A stretch of 64,000 nucleotides of DNA, from assembly GCA_012517405.1 (NCBI GenBank), contig JAAYVB010000025.1, positions 240,772-304,771 on the forward strand, read 5' to 3'. This DNA is from Propionibacterium sp. (GTDB taxonomy: Bacteria; Actinomycetota; Actinomycetes; Propionibacteriales; Propionibacteriaceae). Of this stretch, positions 34,605 to 45,143 are shown in pieces (position 1 is the stretch's first letter; each line of letters begins with the position of its first letter). The notes under the pieces are model-generated. The model had not been told where the DNA came from. It did not search any database and saw only the letters and a list, made by a program, of their open reading frames with translations. Both the position numbers and the translations under genes were made by a program.

Positions 34605-35369
34605 GTGGCTCGACGTTCACCCGCACCGGACCTGGTGCGCAGCATCTACCTGCTATGGGGACACCACCCCAGCCCAGGAAGGTCTGGTCTCTCGGTCTCG
34701 GCGATCGTCAAGGCGGGCATCGAGATCGCCGACGCCGATGGCCTCGACGCAACCTCGATGCGCAAGGTCGCCGAACGGCTCGGCGTAGGCACGATGTCCC
34801 TCTACACGCATGTGCCCGGCAAGGACGACCTCACCGCACTGATGGTCGACGCGGTCTACGCGGAGCTGTACAACAACGATGTCGAGGCCGCGGCTCGCGT
34901 AGGTGACTGGCGAGATGCAGTGAGATTCATTGCCGAGCGGAACTGGGACCTCTACGCCCAGCACCCGTGGCTGCTCGATCTACGTTCATCCCGACTAACA
35001 GTTGGGCCGAACATCAGCCGCAAGTACGAGACTGAGTTGCGCCCCCTTGATGGCATCGGGTTGTCCGATGTCGAGATGGACGCTGCCCTCACGCTGATTC
35101 TGAGCCTCGTCGACGCGACAGCCCGCGCAAGACGAAGCTCCGCCAGCACACGCGATGACTCCGGCATGTCCGATGCCGAGTGGTGGGGAATCGTCGCTCC
35201 CGTCCTAGAACAGGTGATGACAGACGACAGCCTCACCGTGTCCGCGCGGGTCGGCAGCGCTGTCGGCGCGGCGTTCGACGCCGCACAGAACCCCGCGCAC
35301 GCCCTGGCATTCGGCCTCGATACCATCCTCGACGGCATTCAAGCCCGCATCCAAGGGCGCCTGTCGTAA
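34605..35369 (+). CDS. TetR-family repressor
   Basis: Repressor of 254 residues. The DNA-binding domain is at about 28-75 (SVSAIVKAGIEIADADGLDA, then LGVGTMSLYTHVPGK), with a TetR_C-type ligand domain after it. Start GTG 34605 with AAAGGA before it. It is divergent from the drrA fragment and in intact relatives would control that drug exporter; here its target may be lost. Confidence 0.87.
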   Translation: MARRSPAPDLVRSIYLLWGHHPSPGRSGLSVSAIVKAGIEIADADGLDATSMRKVAERLGVGTMSLYTHVPGKDDLTALMVDAVYAELYNNDVEAAARVGDWRDAVRFIAERNWDLYAQHPWLLDLRSSRLTVGPNISRKYETELRPLDGIGLSDVEMDAALTLILSLVDATARARRSSASTRDDSGMSDAEWWGIVAPVLEQVMTDDSLTVSARVGSAVGAAFDAAQNPAHALAFGLDTILDGIQARIQGRLS

Positions 35370-35429
35370 CGGTGGACGCTCGCGGCCGACCCCGTGACGG
35401 CGTTTGCGTCGACGTCCTTGGCCGGGCGT

Positions 35430-36050
35430 TCACTTGAGCAGGCGTCGGCGATAGCCTTCGGCCACCGCTGAGGCTCGATCCCGGACGCCCAGCTTGTCGT
35501 AGATGTGCTGCAGGTGGGTCTTGATGCTCGCCTCGCCGATGAACAAGGCCGCCGCGGCCTCCCGGTTCGAGTTGCCGTTCGCCACCAGCTCCAGCACCTG
35601 CTTCTCGCGATCGGTCAGCACGCCGGCGCTCGGTCTGCGGACATGGCCCATGAGGTGCTGTGTCACCGACGGTGCAAGCACTGCTTCCCCGCGCGCCGCC
35701 GCCCGGACGGCTCGCATCAACTCATCGGGAACAGCGTCCTTCAGGAGGTAGCCGATCGCACCCGCCTCGATCGCCGGCAAGACGTCACCTTCGCTGTCGA
35801 AGGTGGTGAGGATCAGCACCCGAATATCCGGGACTCGCTCGCGCAGGGTCGCGGTAGCGGTCACACCGTCGGTCCCGGGCATCCGGAGATCCATGAGCAC
35901 GACATCCGCCGCCAGCGCCACCGCGCGTTTGATGCCCTCGGCGCCGTCACCGGCTTCGCCCACCACGACGATGTCCTCTGCGTTCGCAAACGTGTCCCGG
36001 AGTCCGCCTCTGACGATCGGATGGTCGTCGACGATCAGCAATCGAATCAT
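35430..36050 (-). CDS. NarL/LuxR-type response regulator
   Basis: Response regulator of 206 residues. Receiver domain with acidic DD (VDDHP), the phospho-acceptor Asp in VVLMDLRMPG and a Lys in YLLKDAV; the C-terminal LuxR helix-turn-helix contains LTDREKQVLELVANGNSNRE. ATG 36050 overlaps the stop of the kinase gene by four bases. The targets are probably the ABC genes upstream in this run. Confidence 0.9.
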   Translation of the reverse strand: MIRLLIVDDHPIVRGGLRDTFANAEDIVVVGEAGDGAEGIKRAVALAADVVLMDLRMPGTDGVTATATLRERVPDIRVLILTTFDSEGDVLPAIEAGAIGYLLKDAVPDELMRAVRAAARGEAVLAPSVTQHLMGHVRRPSAGVLTDREKQVLELVANGNSNREAAAALFIGEASIKTHLQHIYDKLGVRDRASAVAEGYRRRLLK

Positions 36051-37381
36051 CGGTCGCCCTCCTCCTCGCTCGCATGCCCCGGAAGAACGATTGCCGGTAC
36101 ACGCGCACTCACGGATGTCCCCTCGCCCGGCACGCTCTCCACCTCGAGGTAGCCACCCACACCTCTGATGCGCTGACGCATGCTCGTCAGGCCGAAGCCT
36201 GGGTTCTCGGTTTGCGCGAATCCGCGTCCATCGTCCCGCACATCGAGCAACACCTCGGGGCCCGCCTACGACAGTGTCAGGCCGACCCGCGAGGCCTCCG
36301 CATGTTTCGCCACGTTGGTCAGCGCTTCCTGGGCGACACGGAAGAGCGACACCTCGATCGCCGGACTGATAGGCAGCTGGATGCCCGTGACCTCCACCTG
36401 CACCGGGACGCCCTCGTCCTGCGACCATCGCTCGGCCAGAGTTCGGAGAGCATCGGGAAGCTGCGCTCTGCCGAGTTCCCCGGGAGCGAGCGCCCGTACA
36501 GACCGCCGAGCCTCGGCCAAGCTGCTGCGCGCGAGCCGAAGCGCCACCGCCACATGGCTCTCCGCCTCGCCCTGAACGTTCGCGGAACGCTCCGCGGCTT
36601 GAAGTTGCGTGATGATGCCGGCTAGGCCCTGGGCCAGGGTGTCGTGGATCTCGCCGGCCAGTCGCTGTCGCTCGTCCTGGATGCCCGATTCCCGGGCCTG
36701 GGCGACCAGCTGCGCATGCAGGCCGGCATTCTCATGGAGAGTTGTTTCGAGTTGCTCCACGAGTTTCTCTCGTTTGCGTTCTTCGGTCTCGGTTCGTGCT
36801 GAGAAGGGGATTCCCACGCCGATTGCCGCCGTCTGGACGAGGACGATCAGGATGAACATCACTAGCGTCTGCGGGGTCAGCTCGCTGCGCAGCAGCATCG
36901 AGCCATTGAGGACGACGGAGGTGGCCAGGACGCCGAGTACCCCTACCGGCCAGGGAGTGAGCAGGTAGGCGTAGAAGAAGCCCGAGATGGTGAAGATGAT
37001 GAAGACCTCGGAGTAGGTCATGAAGATGAGGCACAGCGCCAAGAACCCGACGAAATAGATGACGGCGGGCACAGGTCGGAGCGCTTTTCTCCTGATGGGC
37101 AGCGTGTGACCGAACAGCACCCACGTCGCCGTGACCGCAACGAGTCCGAGGACAGATGCCCCGTCGGGCCAGTAAGCCTCTCCGGAGGCCGGTAACGCCC
37201 ACGAGAAGTAGATCGTCGTGGAGAGCGCCAGCAGAACCCAGGGGGTGCCCAACTGGAGATAATCCCAGATCCGCAGGTCTTGTTCTTTCCGAGCCAGGCG
37301 GGCGCGATTCGTCCGCTCCCCCTCCGCGGCGACTGCGGGCGCTCCGAGGTTCGGGCGGTCACTGATCCGGGGATCCGGCAT
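36047..37381 (-). pseudogene. Histidine kinase gene with an in-frame amber codon
   Basis: A NarL-partner sensor kinase of about 444 codons (ATG 37381 after AGGAGG). Six hydrophobic segments (residues ~30-170) are followed by a coiled coil, the dimerisation/phospho site (GEIHDTLAQGLAG) and the HATPase N-box (EALTNVAKHAEASRVGL). A TAG at 36266-36268 stops it; in the same frame GPEVLLDVRDDGRGF...GLTSMRQR continues to the true stop at 36047. The stop splits the ATP-binding domain. Tyr (TAC) to TAG is the likely change, or a base error. Confidence 0.8.
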
Positions 37382-37476
37382 CTGCCACCTCCTGCTCCGC
37401 TCGGATGCGCTTGCCGTGTTCGTGCGTGCGCTCGTGCTCGGTGCGTTCCCTGCCATTGCCGCAATTGGCTGCCATC

Positions 37477-38310
<834 letters not shown>

Positions 38311-39069
38311 CTACTCCCAGCGGAACAGCTTCGCGGCCACCGCGGCCGTGATCACCGCAATGCCGGCCATGACGGAGAGCTGCACCCAGAACGACATCCC
38401 GGCGCCGGTGATCTCACCTGCCGCCGGGGACCAGGACGAGATCAACGCTTGCAGGCCCGGAGGCACGAAATCACCGATCGTCTGGAGCACCTCGGGCATG
38501 ATCGCTCGCGGCAGAAAGGCACCGCCGAAGAACATCAGAACAACAAACAGAAGCGTGCCGATCGATGTCGCCGCGCTGCTGGAGCGCACCACCGCTGCGG
38601 TGATCATGCTGATCCCCAGCACGGCGGCATAGCCGATGACGAAGGCGACGGCGAATTTCAGAGGTTGCTCGGGCGGCGCGATGCCGAGCACCGCCCACGC
38701 GGCGAAGATCATCAGTGCCGCGGAGACGAGCACGGAAGAGAAGGCGACGATCATCTGTGCGATCAGCACGTTGCGCGGATGTACCGGAGTCGTCGACAGC
38801 CTGCGCAGAATGCCGCGTTCCCGGTAGGTCGCGATCACCGTGGGCACATGCTGCACGGCGATCATCACGATCCCGAACACCAGCGCTGTCGGTGCCCAGA
38901 CGTCAATGGGACGCAGTCCGCCCAGATCCGCCGAGGGGGTCCTGAGATCGGGAATGGAACCCAACCCGAGAAGGAGAGCCGTGGGGAACAGCACCCCAAA
39001 GAGCACTGTGGCACGGTCTCGAAGGAAGAGCTTCGTCTCCACCTTGATCATGTTCGTGAGTGCACTCAT
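38311..39069 (-). CDS. ABC-2 type transporter permease
   Basis: Permease of 252 residues with six hydrophobic segments and the ABC-2 layout (TVIATYRERGILRRLSTTPV before TM3). It follows the ATPase by five bases and forms a drug- or lipid-exporter-like pair with it. The substrate is unknown; control by the neighbouring two-component system is likely. Confidence 0.85.
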   Translation of the reverse strand: MSALTNMIKVETKLFLRDRATVLFGVLFPTALLLGLGSIPDLRTPSADLGGLRPIDVWAPTALVFGIVMIAVQHVPTVIATYRERGILRRLSTTPVHPRNVLIAQMIVAFSSVLVSAALMIFAAWAVLGIAPPEQPLKFAVAFVIGYAAVLGISMITAAVVRSSSAATSIGTLLFVVLMFFGGAFLPRAIMPEVLQTIGDFVPPGLQALISSWSPAAGEITGAGMSFWVQLSVMAGIAVITAAVAAKLFRWE

Positions 39070-39074
39070 ATGGA

Positions 39075-40007
<933 letters not shown>

Positions 40008-40186
40008 AAGACGAGGCTACGGACGCGCGGTGCCCCACCACATCGCCCATCGCGTCCGGCTCGGGTTGATTCCCGCATCCACCGATCGGTGGATATCGAG
40101 CAACTGCCGCGGAGACACTGTGACGGTGTTGACTGGTCATCTGAGCACGGTCCGGTGGACGCGCGGCGCATCAAGGGAGCAGCGAG

Positions 40187-40747
40187 ATGAGACCACTTCG
40201 ATACTCGATCAACGTCACACTCGACGGCTGTTGTCATCACGAGGCCGGGCTTCCCCCGGACGAGGAGTCGATGCGCTACTGGACCGCTGAGATGCAGCGG
40301 GTCGATGCCCTGCTCTTCGGTCGGGTGACCTACGAGATGATGGAGTCAGCCTGGCGGAGGCCGGCCACGGGCACGTGGCCTGACTGGATGAATGAGTGGG
40401 AAATCCCATTCGCCGAGGCCATCGATCAGGCGAAGAAGTACGTCGTATCGAGCACACTGAGCGGGGTCGACTGGAATGCCGAACTGGTGCGGAGCGACTT
40501 GGGACCAGCGGTACAGCGGCTCAAGCAGCAGCCAGGCGAGGGCCTGTGGGTGGGAGGCGTGACCCTGCCCCGGGCGCTGGCAGATCTGGGACTCATCGAC
40601 GAGTACGAGTTCGTTGTGCAGCCGGTTCTTGCCGGATACGGGCCAGCGTTGCTTGCCGGTCTGCGCGAGCGCATCCAACTCGAGCTCGTCGATCGTCACG
40701 AGTTCCGGTCGGGAGCGGTCGCCCTACGATACCGGCCCACGCGATAG
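40187..40747 (+). CDS. Dihydrofolate-reductase-like (RibD C-terminal) protein
   Basis: Protein of 186 residues of the RibD_C/DHFR-like fold: N-terminal RYSINVTLDGCC, DALLFGRVTYEMM, and late GLWVGGVTLPRALADLGLID. Members bind NADPH, but this group has no assigned substrate. Start ATG 40187. Monocistronic. Confidence 0.82.
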   Translation: MRPLRYSINVTLDGCCHHEAGLPPDEESMRYWTAEMQRVDALLFGRVTYEMMESAWRRPATGTWPDWMNEWEIPFAEAIDQAKKYVVSSTLSGVDWNAELVRSDLGPAVQRLKQQPGEGLWVGGVTLPRALADLGLIDEYEFVVQPVLAGYGPALLAGLRERIQLELVDRHEFRSGAVALRYRPTR

Positions 40748-40852
40748 CGCAGATGAAGCGCCCCGGTTGCCCCGAATCACCACGACGTCAATGCGCTCGT
40801 CGACCAGGCCTGCGGCAAGCACCCGACCACCGACGTCGCCAGACCCGCCCGG

Positions 40853-41071
40853 TCAGTCCGGTTCCTGGGCGAGCCCGATAAGGATGCCTTCGGGCCCGCG
40901 CAGGTAGCCGAGCTGGTATGCCTGCTCGTACTGCACGATCTCACCGACGAATTCAGCGCCGTACTTCGCGAGCCGGACGAGTGTCTCGTCGATGTCGTCG
41001 ACAGTGAACATGGCGCGGAGGTAGCCCAGCGCATTCACCGGAGCGTGCCGGTGATCGGCGACCAAGAGCAC
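40853..41071 (-). pseudogene. C-terminal fragment of a VOC/glyoxalase protein
   Basis: About 70 codons (GYLRAMFTVDDIDETLVRLA, ending YLRGPEGILIGLAQEPD) match the second half of a VOC-fold protein. The first half is not found upstream, where the next gene starts at 41090 in the same direction. A truncated remnant is likely. Confidence 0.55.
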
Positions 41072-41089
41072 ACCGCGTGCCGATCTTGA

Positions 41090-41452
41090 TCAGCGAAATG
41101 CCATCCGCACGAGGTCTGCAACCTTCGCGGCGGTGACGTCATCAATCTCATCAAGGAACCAGGCACATGGCCGCAAAGTGCTGTCGGGTTCGCGCTCAGC
41201 CGTCGCCTTCTCGGACAATCCGAGCGACATCACCCCGTCGTCCACGCGGAAGAACACCAGCACCGGAGCACTACGCCCAACGGCATAGCCCGGCATGCCG
41301 TACCAGATTCGTGGCTTGAGCTTCGGCCCCGCGCCCATGATCGTCTCGTGCAGCCGCGCACCGATCGTCGCATACGGTTCCGGCCATTCGGCAATCTTGT
41401 CCACAACGGTTTGCAGGTCTTTGACCGTCTTGTCCGTCTTCATCGTCGACAT
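41090..41452 (-). CDS. DUF1801-like protein
   Basis: Protein of 120 residues starting MSTMKTDKTVKDL (41452). The central RIWYGMPGYAVG and FFRVDDGVMSLGLSEKA are like the DUF1801/frataxin-like fold. The function is unknown. The frame is open upstream to 41530, but that part is not conserved-looking. Confidence 0.65.
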   Translation of the reverse strand: MSTMKTDKTVKDLQTVVDKIAEWPEPYATIGARLHETIMGAGPKLKPRIWYGMPGYAVGRSAPVLVFFRVDDGVMSLGLSEKATAEREPDSTLRPCAWFLDEIDDVTAAKVADLVRMAFR

Positions 41453-41862
41453 GAGAAACAACCCTTCTCTCGCGCCGCATTCGCGGCTTGGTGAACACAA
41501 CCCACCCCCGAACAGGAGCCGGTTGCGCAATCTCCACCGCGGACATGTCCTGGCAGACGCCAGTCCTCTCCGCGAATGTGTCAGACGAGCACTTCGTCAT
41601 CGACTGCGCGAGAGCACAACAAGTGCTAACAACCAGAATATCAGGCACGAGATCCGATCCAATGCTCTGAGCAGTCCCGATAGCGGCTGCCACAAGCCAA
41701 GCTCCCACTACCCCGCTCACCGCCGCAACGCCTTCCTGCGCCGAGAGGCACCGGATCTCGCGCCCCGCGACACAGGCAGCCCTAGCATGGACGTATGGCC
41801 CACGTTGCCAGGATGATCCAGGTATGGAGGCTTGACGAGCGGCGCTTGGGAAGAGGGCAATC
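41453..41862. other. 410-base gap without a recognisable gene
   Basis: Frames here are short or antisense to each other and none resembles a family. It holds the promoters of the DUF1801 gene (leftward) and the flavodoxin gene (rightward). It may be decayed coding DNA, given the VOC remnant nearby. Confidence 0.4.
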
Positions 41863-42369
41863 GTGAAGATGGTTGTGGTTTATGAGTCGTTGTGGGGCAA
41901 TACCGCCGCCGTGGCCGATGCGATTGCCGAGGGTCTAGGGCCTGAGGCGAAGGTGCTGTCCACCGCGCAGGCCACGGCCGAGGAGCTTGCCGGTGCTGAT
42001 CTGGTGGTCGCCGGCGGTCCCGTGTTCGGGTTTCAGCTGTCCTCGGAGCGAACGCGGCAGAGCATCCAGGACAGCCCGGAGTCCGGGGCGCCCGCTCCCG
42101 ATTTGTCCGCTCCGCCGCTTCGTGCCTGGCTGGAGACATTGCCGCCCGGCACGGGTCAATGTGCGGCATTCGATACCCGCGTTCGTGGTCCGTTCGGCAA
42201 AGGTGCCCCGACCGTGGCTGAGGGACTGCGGGCAAAGGGGTACCAGTTGATTGCCCGGCCCGAGGGCTTCGTCGTGACCGGGAAATACGGCCCGCTGCGC
42301 AAGGGCGAGCTTGAGCGCGCCACGCAGTGGGGAAGACAGCTGCGACAGAGCATGTCGCCCTCACAGTGA
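41863..42369 (+). CDS. Flavodoxin-like protein
   Basis: Protein of 168 residues with a flavodoxin fold: FMN phosphate loop VVYESLWGNTAAVA at the start and GADLVVAGGPVFGF after strand 3. An insert (SSERTRQSIQDSPES) makes it longer than minimal flavodoxins. The electron partner is unknown. GTG 41863 or ATG 41869. Confidence 0.82.
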   Translation: MKMVVVYESLWGNTAAVADAIAEGLGPEAKVLSTAQATAEELAGADLVVAGGPVFGFQLSSERTRQSIQDSPESGAPAPDLSAPPLRAWLETLPPGTGQCAAFDTRVRGPFGKGAPTVAEGLRAKGYQLIARPEGFVVTGKYGPLRKGELERATQWGRQLRQSMSPSQ

Positions 42370-42593
42370 CACTGGCGGCACTCGCCCGACCCGAGGTGTG
42401 GCGACGTGCTGCGCCTACTCGCCGGCAAGTACTTGAAGTCCGGCGGGTTCCGGTCGAAAAGCGCACGGCGAACGCCGTCGCAGTCGTGGCCAGCCAAGGC
42501 ACGTTCGCTGATTGGGGGCCCAGCGGCCGCACGCATCCCAACCCTACGTCAGCATCGATGCGACGTGGGTGCTTAATAAGGTAGCTATCGCCC

Positions 42594-42986
42594 TCAGAGC
42601 CGTTCGACAATCATCTTCAGGGTGTCAAGATCCTGTTCGACCATCGCCGCATCGCGATCGAACTCCTCATCGGTGAGCCCGAGCTGGCGAATGGTGAAGA
42701 TGATCTCCGCACCGTCAGGATGCGCAACGACCCTGACCGGATTGTTCACAACCTCCCCGGAGGGCAGCCGCACATCATGATCGATGACCCCAAAATCGTT
42801 GCGGGGTGTGAAGACGACGGTGACCTGCCCCATCGGAGACTCTACGAGCAGGCTGTCGCCGTCCCGGATCACCTCGCTTTGCGTCAGCCCTGCAGCCCAT
42901 TTCGCGAGATTGTCGGGGTCGGACGCGTACGCATAGACCGCTTCGGGGGATGCTGCGATCACCCGGCTGATATGCCTGCTCTCCAT
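42594..42986 (-). CDS. SRPBCC-family protein
   Basis: Protein of 130 residues with the START/SRPBCC pattern (IAASPEAVYAYASDPDNLAKW, then HPDGAEIIFTIRQLGLTDEE). Such proteins bind hydrophobic ligands or polyketides. No partner gene is evident; the 224 bases to its right-hand neighbour flavodoxin hold nothing recognisable. Confidence 0.75.
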   Translation of the reverse strand: MESRHISRVIAASPEAVYAYASDPDNLAKWAAGLTQSEVIRDGDSLLVESPMGQVTVVFTPRNDFGVIDHDVRLPSGEVVNNPVRVVAHPDGAEIIFTIRQLGLTDEEFDRDAAMVEQDLDTLKMIVERL

Positions 42987-43028
42987 AACCCGAGTCTGTC
43001 ACTCACTACCTCGTCGGCCTACGGACAC

Positions 43029-43502
43029 TCACGCCTGCCGAGCGCGTTCGATGAGGTCGCCGCGGTCGATGCCTGCGATCGCCAGCATGCGCGGCACCGT
43101 CCCGAGGTTCGCCTGCAGGATCCCGATCAGCAGTTCGGTTTCGGACGGTCGGTGTCGCCCGTCCGAAATCACCGGCTTCTTGCCGCGAAGGATCGCCTCC
43201 TTCACGGAGGGACCCCATCCAGGACGCACCTGGCGCGGCGTCGCAGCCAGACGACTCTCATCCACCGGCCCGATCCCGGCCGCAGCCAGGCTCTCGGCCC
43301 GCTCCTGATCCAGCGCAGCCTCGATCGCATCATGGGTCAGACCTGCATCGGCAAGCACCTTTGCCGCGATCAATCCCTCATCGGTGGCCAGAGCCAGCAG
43401 CAGATGCTCCGCTTCTACCGTGGTCGATCTACGGGCACTCGCTTCGTCGATCGCGCGCGACAGCACCGCCTGCAATGACCTGTTCATCTTCTCGTCAACC
43501 AT
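43029..43502 (-). CDS. Stand-alone Clp N-terminal domain protein
   Basis: Protein of 157 residues with two Clp-N repeats (LSRAIDEASARRSTTVEAEH and RHRPSETELLIGILQANLG) but no ATPase domain. Such proteins may act as adaptors or decoys for ClpC. ATG 43502 with GGAGGCG before it overlaps the end of the HTH gene by eight bases, so the two form one unit. Confidence 0.82.
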   Translation of the reverse strand: MVDEKMNRSLQAVLSRAIDEASARRSTTVEAEHLLLALATDEGLIAAKVLADAGLTHDAIEAALDQERAESLAAAGIGPVDESRLAATPRQVRPGWGPSVKEAILRGKKPVISDGRHRPSETELLIGILQANLGTVPRMLAIAGIDRGDLIERARQA

Positions 43503-43731
43503 TTCGCCTCCTCAACTCGACACCCGCAGCGATGAGCCGATGCAGGTGTTTCTTGTGCACGGCCTGGCGTGTGACGCCCAGACCCTCCGCGACCTGTGAC
43601 CATGACCAGCCCTGCCGCATGGCTTTCTCCACCGCGGCGTCCTCCAGCCGATCGGCCAGTTCACGCAACGCGACGACAGCAGCCAACTCATCTGCGGGGC
43701 CACCCGTAGGTGGGATCATTTTCTGTGCCAT
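43495..43731 (-). CDS. Small HTH protein coupled to the Clp-N gene
   Basis: A 78-residue protein whose C-terminal half is a sigma-70 region-4-like or XRE-like helix-turn-helix (WSWSQVAEGLGVTRQAVHKK). It would bind its own promoter, which has several dyads. The Clp-N gene overlaps its end. This pair is common in actinobacteria, its function little known. Confidence 0.78.
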   Translation of the reverse strand: MAQKMIPPTGGPADELAAVVALRELADRLEDAAVEKAMRQGWSWSQVAEGLGVTRQAVHKKHLHRLIAAGVELRRRNG

Positions 43732-43780
43732 ATAGGCAACTTACATTGCTTATATGCAATAGTCAACACGAGTTGCCTAT
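43732..43780. promoter_or_regulatory. Nested inverted repeats before the HTH/Clp-N pair
   Basis: ATAGGCAAC (43732-43740) and GTTGCCTAT (43772-43780) are exact complements. Between them ATTGC (43745-43749) and GCAAT (43756-43760) form a second dyad. A third, TGCC/GGCA with a TATA-type centre, is at 43726-43738, over the start codon region. It is a likely cooperative site for the HTH protein. Confidence 0.6.
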
Positions 43781-43831
43781 CTGGTCGCCCGATCGCTCCC
43801 CTAGCCGAACCGGAGCTTTTCCGCTCGTGCC

Positions 43832-44578
43832 TCAGGCGTCCGCGGCCTCGCGGTACAAGAGCTCGGCCAGATCGTCCGGCCGGGAGAACATCGGCCAGTG
43901 TCCGGTGGGCAGATCGATGAACGTGAGGTCGGTGAGATCGTTCACGGCCGCGAACGTCGGCTCCCCCGCGGCGGCAAGTTCGCGCACCTGCTCGCTGCGG
44001 ATCGAGCAGCAGACCAGGGTCGCCGGGATCGCGTTGCGCCGTGGATCATGCAACTCCACCGGCTCCCGGCAGGCCCCAGCAGGATGCGGAACCGCAAGCG
44101 CCTCGAATCGAGCCTTGTCCTGATCACTGATCCCCTCCACGCTCGCCCCGATTCCGGGCAGCGCGTCGACCCCCGGGAAGGGCAACTCCGTGGCCTCGGC
44201 AGGAAGATCGGGCACCGGGATCGTCCCATCGGTGCAAGGGCCCGAGTCGACGTAGACGATCTTCGCGAGGAGCTCGGGTACGCGGTCCGAGACAGCGGTT
44301 GCGACGGCGCCTGAGCCGCTGTGAGCGGCGAGCACCGCAGGCTCACCAAATGCCTCAAGGTTCGCGACCACGAAATCCACGTGATCAGCAAAGTGCACCT
44401 GGTCGCGTCGAGCCTGGGACGACTCGAGGCCGGGCAGGGTGACCGCCTGCGCGCGTACCCCGCGGCTGGTCAGGGACTCAACGATCGACCCCCAGATCCA
44501 TGCACCGAGCCAGTATCCGGGCAGAAGAAGAACGGGACGCATCGCGGGCACGGTCCCACCATTGGTTGACGTCGTCAT
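43832..44578 (-). CDS. Alpha/beta-fold hydrolase
   Basis: Hydrolase of 248 residues from MTTSTNGG (44578). Oxyanion region LLLPGYWLGAWIW, nucleophile elbow AAHSGSGAV and late catalytic His in LPTGHWPMFSRP. It resembles the pyrethroid-/methyl-esterase group, but the substrate is unknown. It diverges from the HTH/membrane pair and shares its operator region. Confidence 0.8.
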   Translation of the reverse strand: MTTSTNGGTVPAMRPVLLLPGYWLGAWIWGSIVESLTSRGVRAQAVTLPGLESSQARRDQVHFADHVDFVVANLEAFGEPAVLAAHSGSGAVATAVSDRVPELLAKIVYVDSGPCTDGTIPVPDLPAEATELPFPGVDALPGIGASVEGISDQDKARFEALAVPHPAGACREPVELHDPRRNAIPATLVCCSIRSEQVRELAAAGEPTFAAVNDLTDLTFIDLPTGHWPMFSRPDDLAELLYREAADA

Positions 44579-44623
44579 GTTGCCAGTCTGCATGACGGCA
44601 GCGGCATCACGGTCGCCAATGAT

Positions 44624-44700
44624 TTGTCACCCCGGGGTTGACGACTTGACCCCAGCGTGTAATGCTTGATCCATGAAGAGTAACCCCAGGGGTGACAAAC
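44624..44700. promoter_or_regulatory. Long inverted repeat shared by divergent genes
   Basis: TTTGTCACCCC (44624-44634) and GGGGTGACAAA (44690-44700) are exact complements; the right arm lies within codons 6-10 of the gene at 44673. Each arm also belongs to a local dyad (CACCCCGGGGTTG and AACCCCAGGGGTG), and TTGACCCC occurs between them. It probably binds the HTH protein coded at 44673. Confidence 0.6.
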
Positions 44701-45143
44701 CCGATGCAGGCACGACCCTCTCCGAGGAGGCGGAGTGGACACGAGTCCTCGCGCACCGCCGGAAAGACAGCCCAGCAACGGTCAATGCTGTCATCGAGCG
44801 CTTCCGGGCGGCCGGTGTCACACCCCTGGAGGTCGAATCTCATCTCGAAGATGCCGGCGACCGTCTTTATCAGGCTGCAGCATCGGGAGAGGAGGCCTGG
44901 GCGGTCGCCTTCGGCGGAGAACGAGCCGTTGCTCTGCTCGCTGCCGAGGTCAGCGCCTTGATGTCTCATCTCGTCGCCCGCGCCGCGAGCGTCCGGTCGG
45001 TCTGTGTCGATGCGCTCCTCGACGAGTTCAGCGCGGTGACCGTGGCGGGCGCACTCGGTGTGGCACGGCAGAAGGTCTACGAACTCGCCAGACCGAACAT
45101 CGATCCCGAATACCTGACGACAACTCCTTGGAGGTCCAGATGA
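44673..45143 (+). CDS. Hypothetical HTH-ended protein
   Basis: Protein of 156 residues, helical, with an HTH-like end (AVTVAGALGVARQKVYELAR). No other domain is known to me. It is coupled by ATGA to the membrane protein after it. It may be an autoregulator acting on the repeats around its start. Confidence 0.6.
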   Translation: MKSNPRGDKPDAGTTLSEEAEWTRVLAHRRKDSPATVNAVIERFRAAGVTPLEVESHLEDAGDRLYQAAASGEEAWAVAFGGERAVALLAAEVSALMSHLVARAASVRSVCVDALLDEFSAVTVAGALGVARQKVYELARPNIDPEYLTTTPWRSR

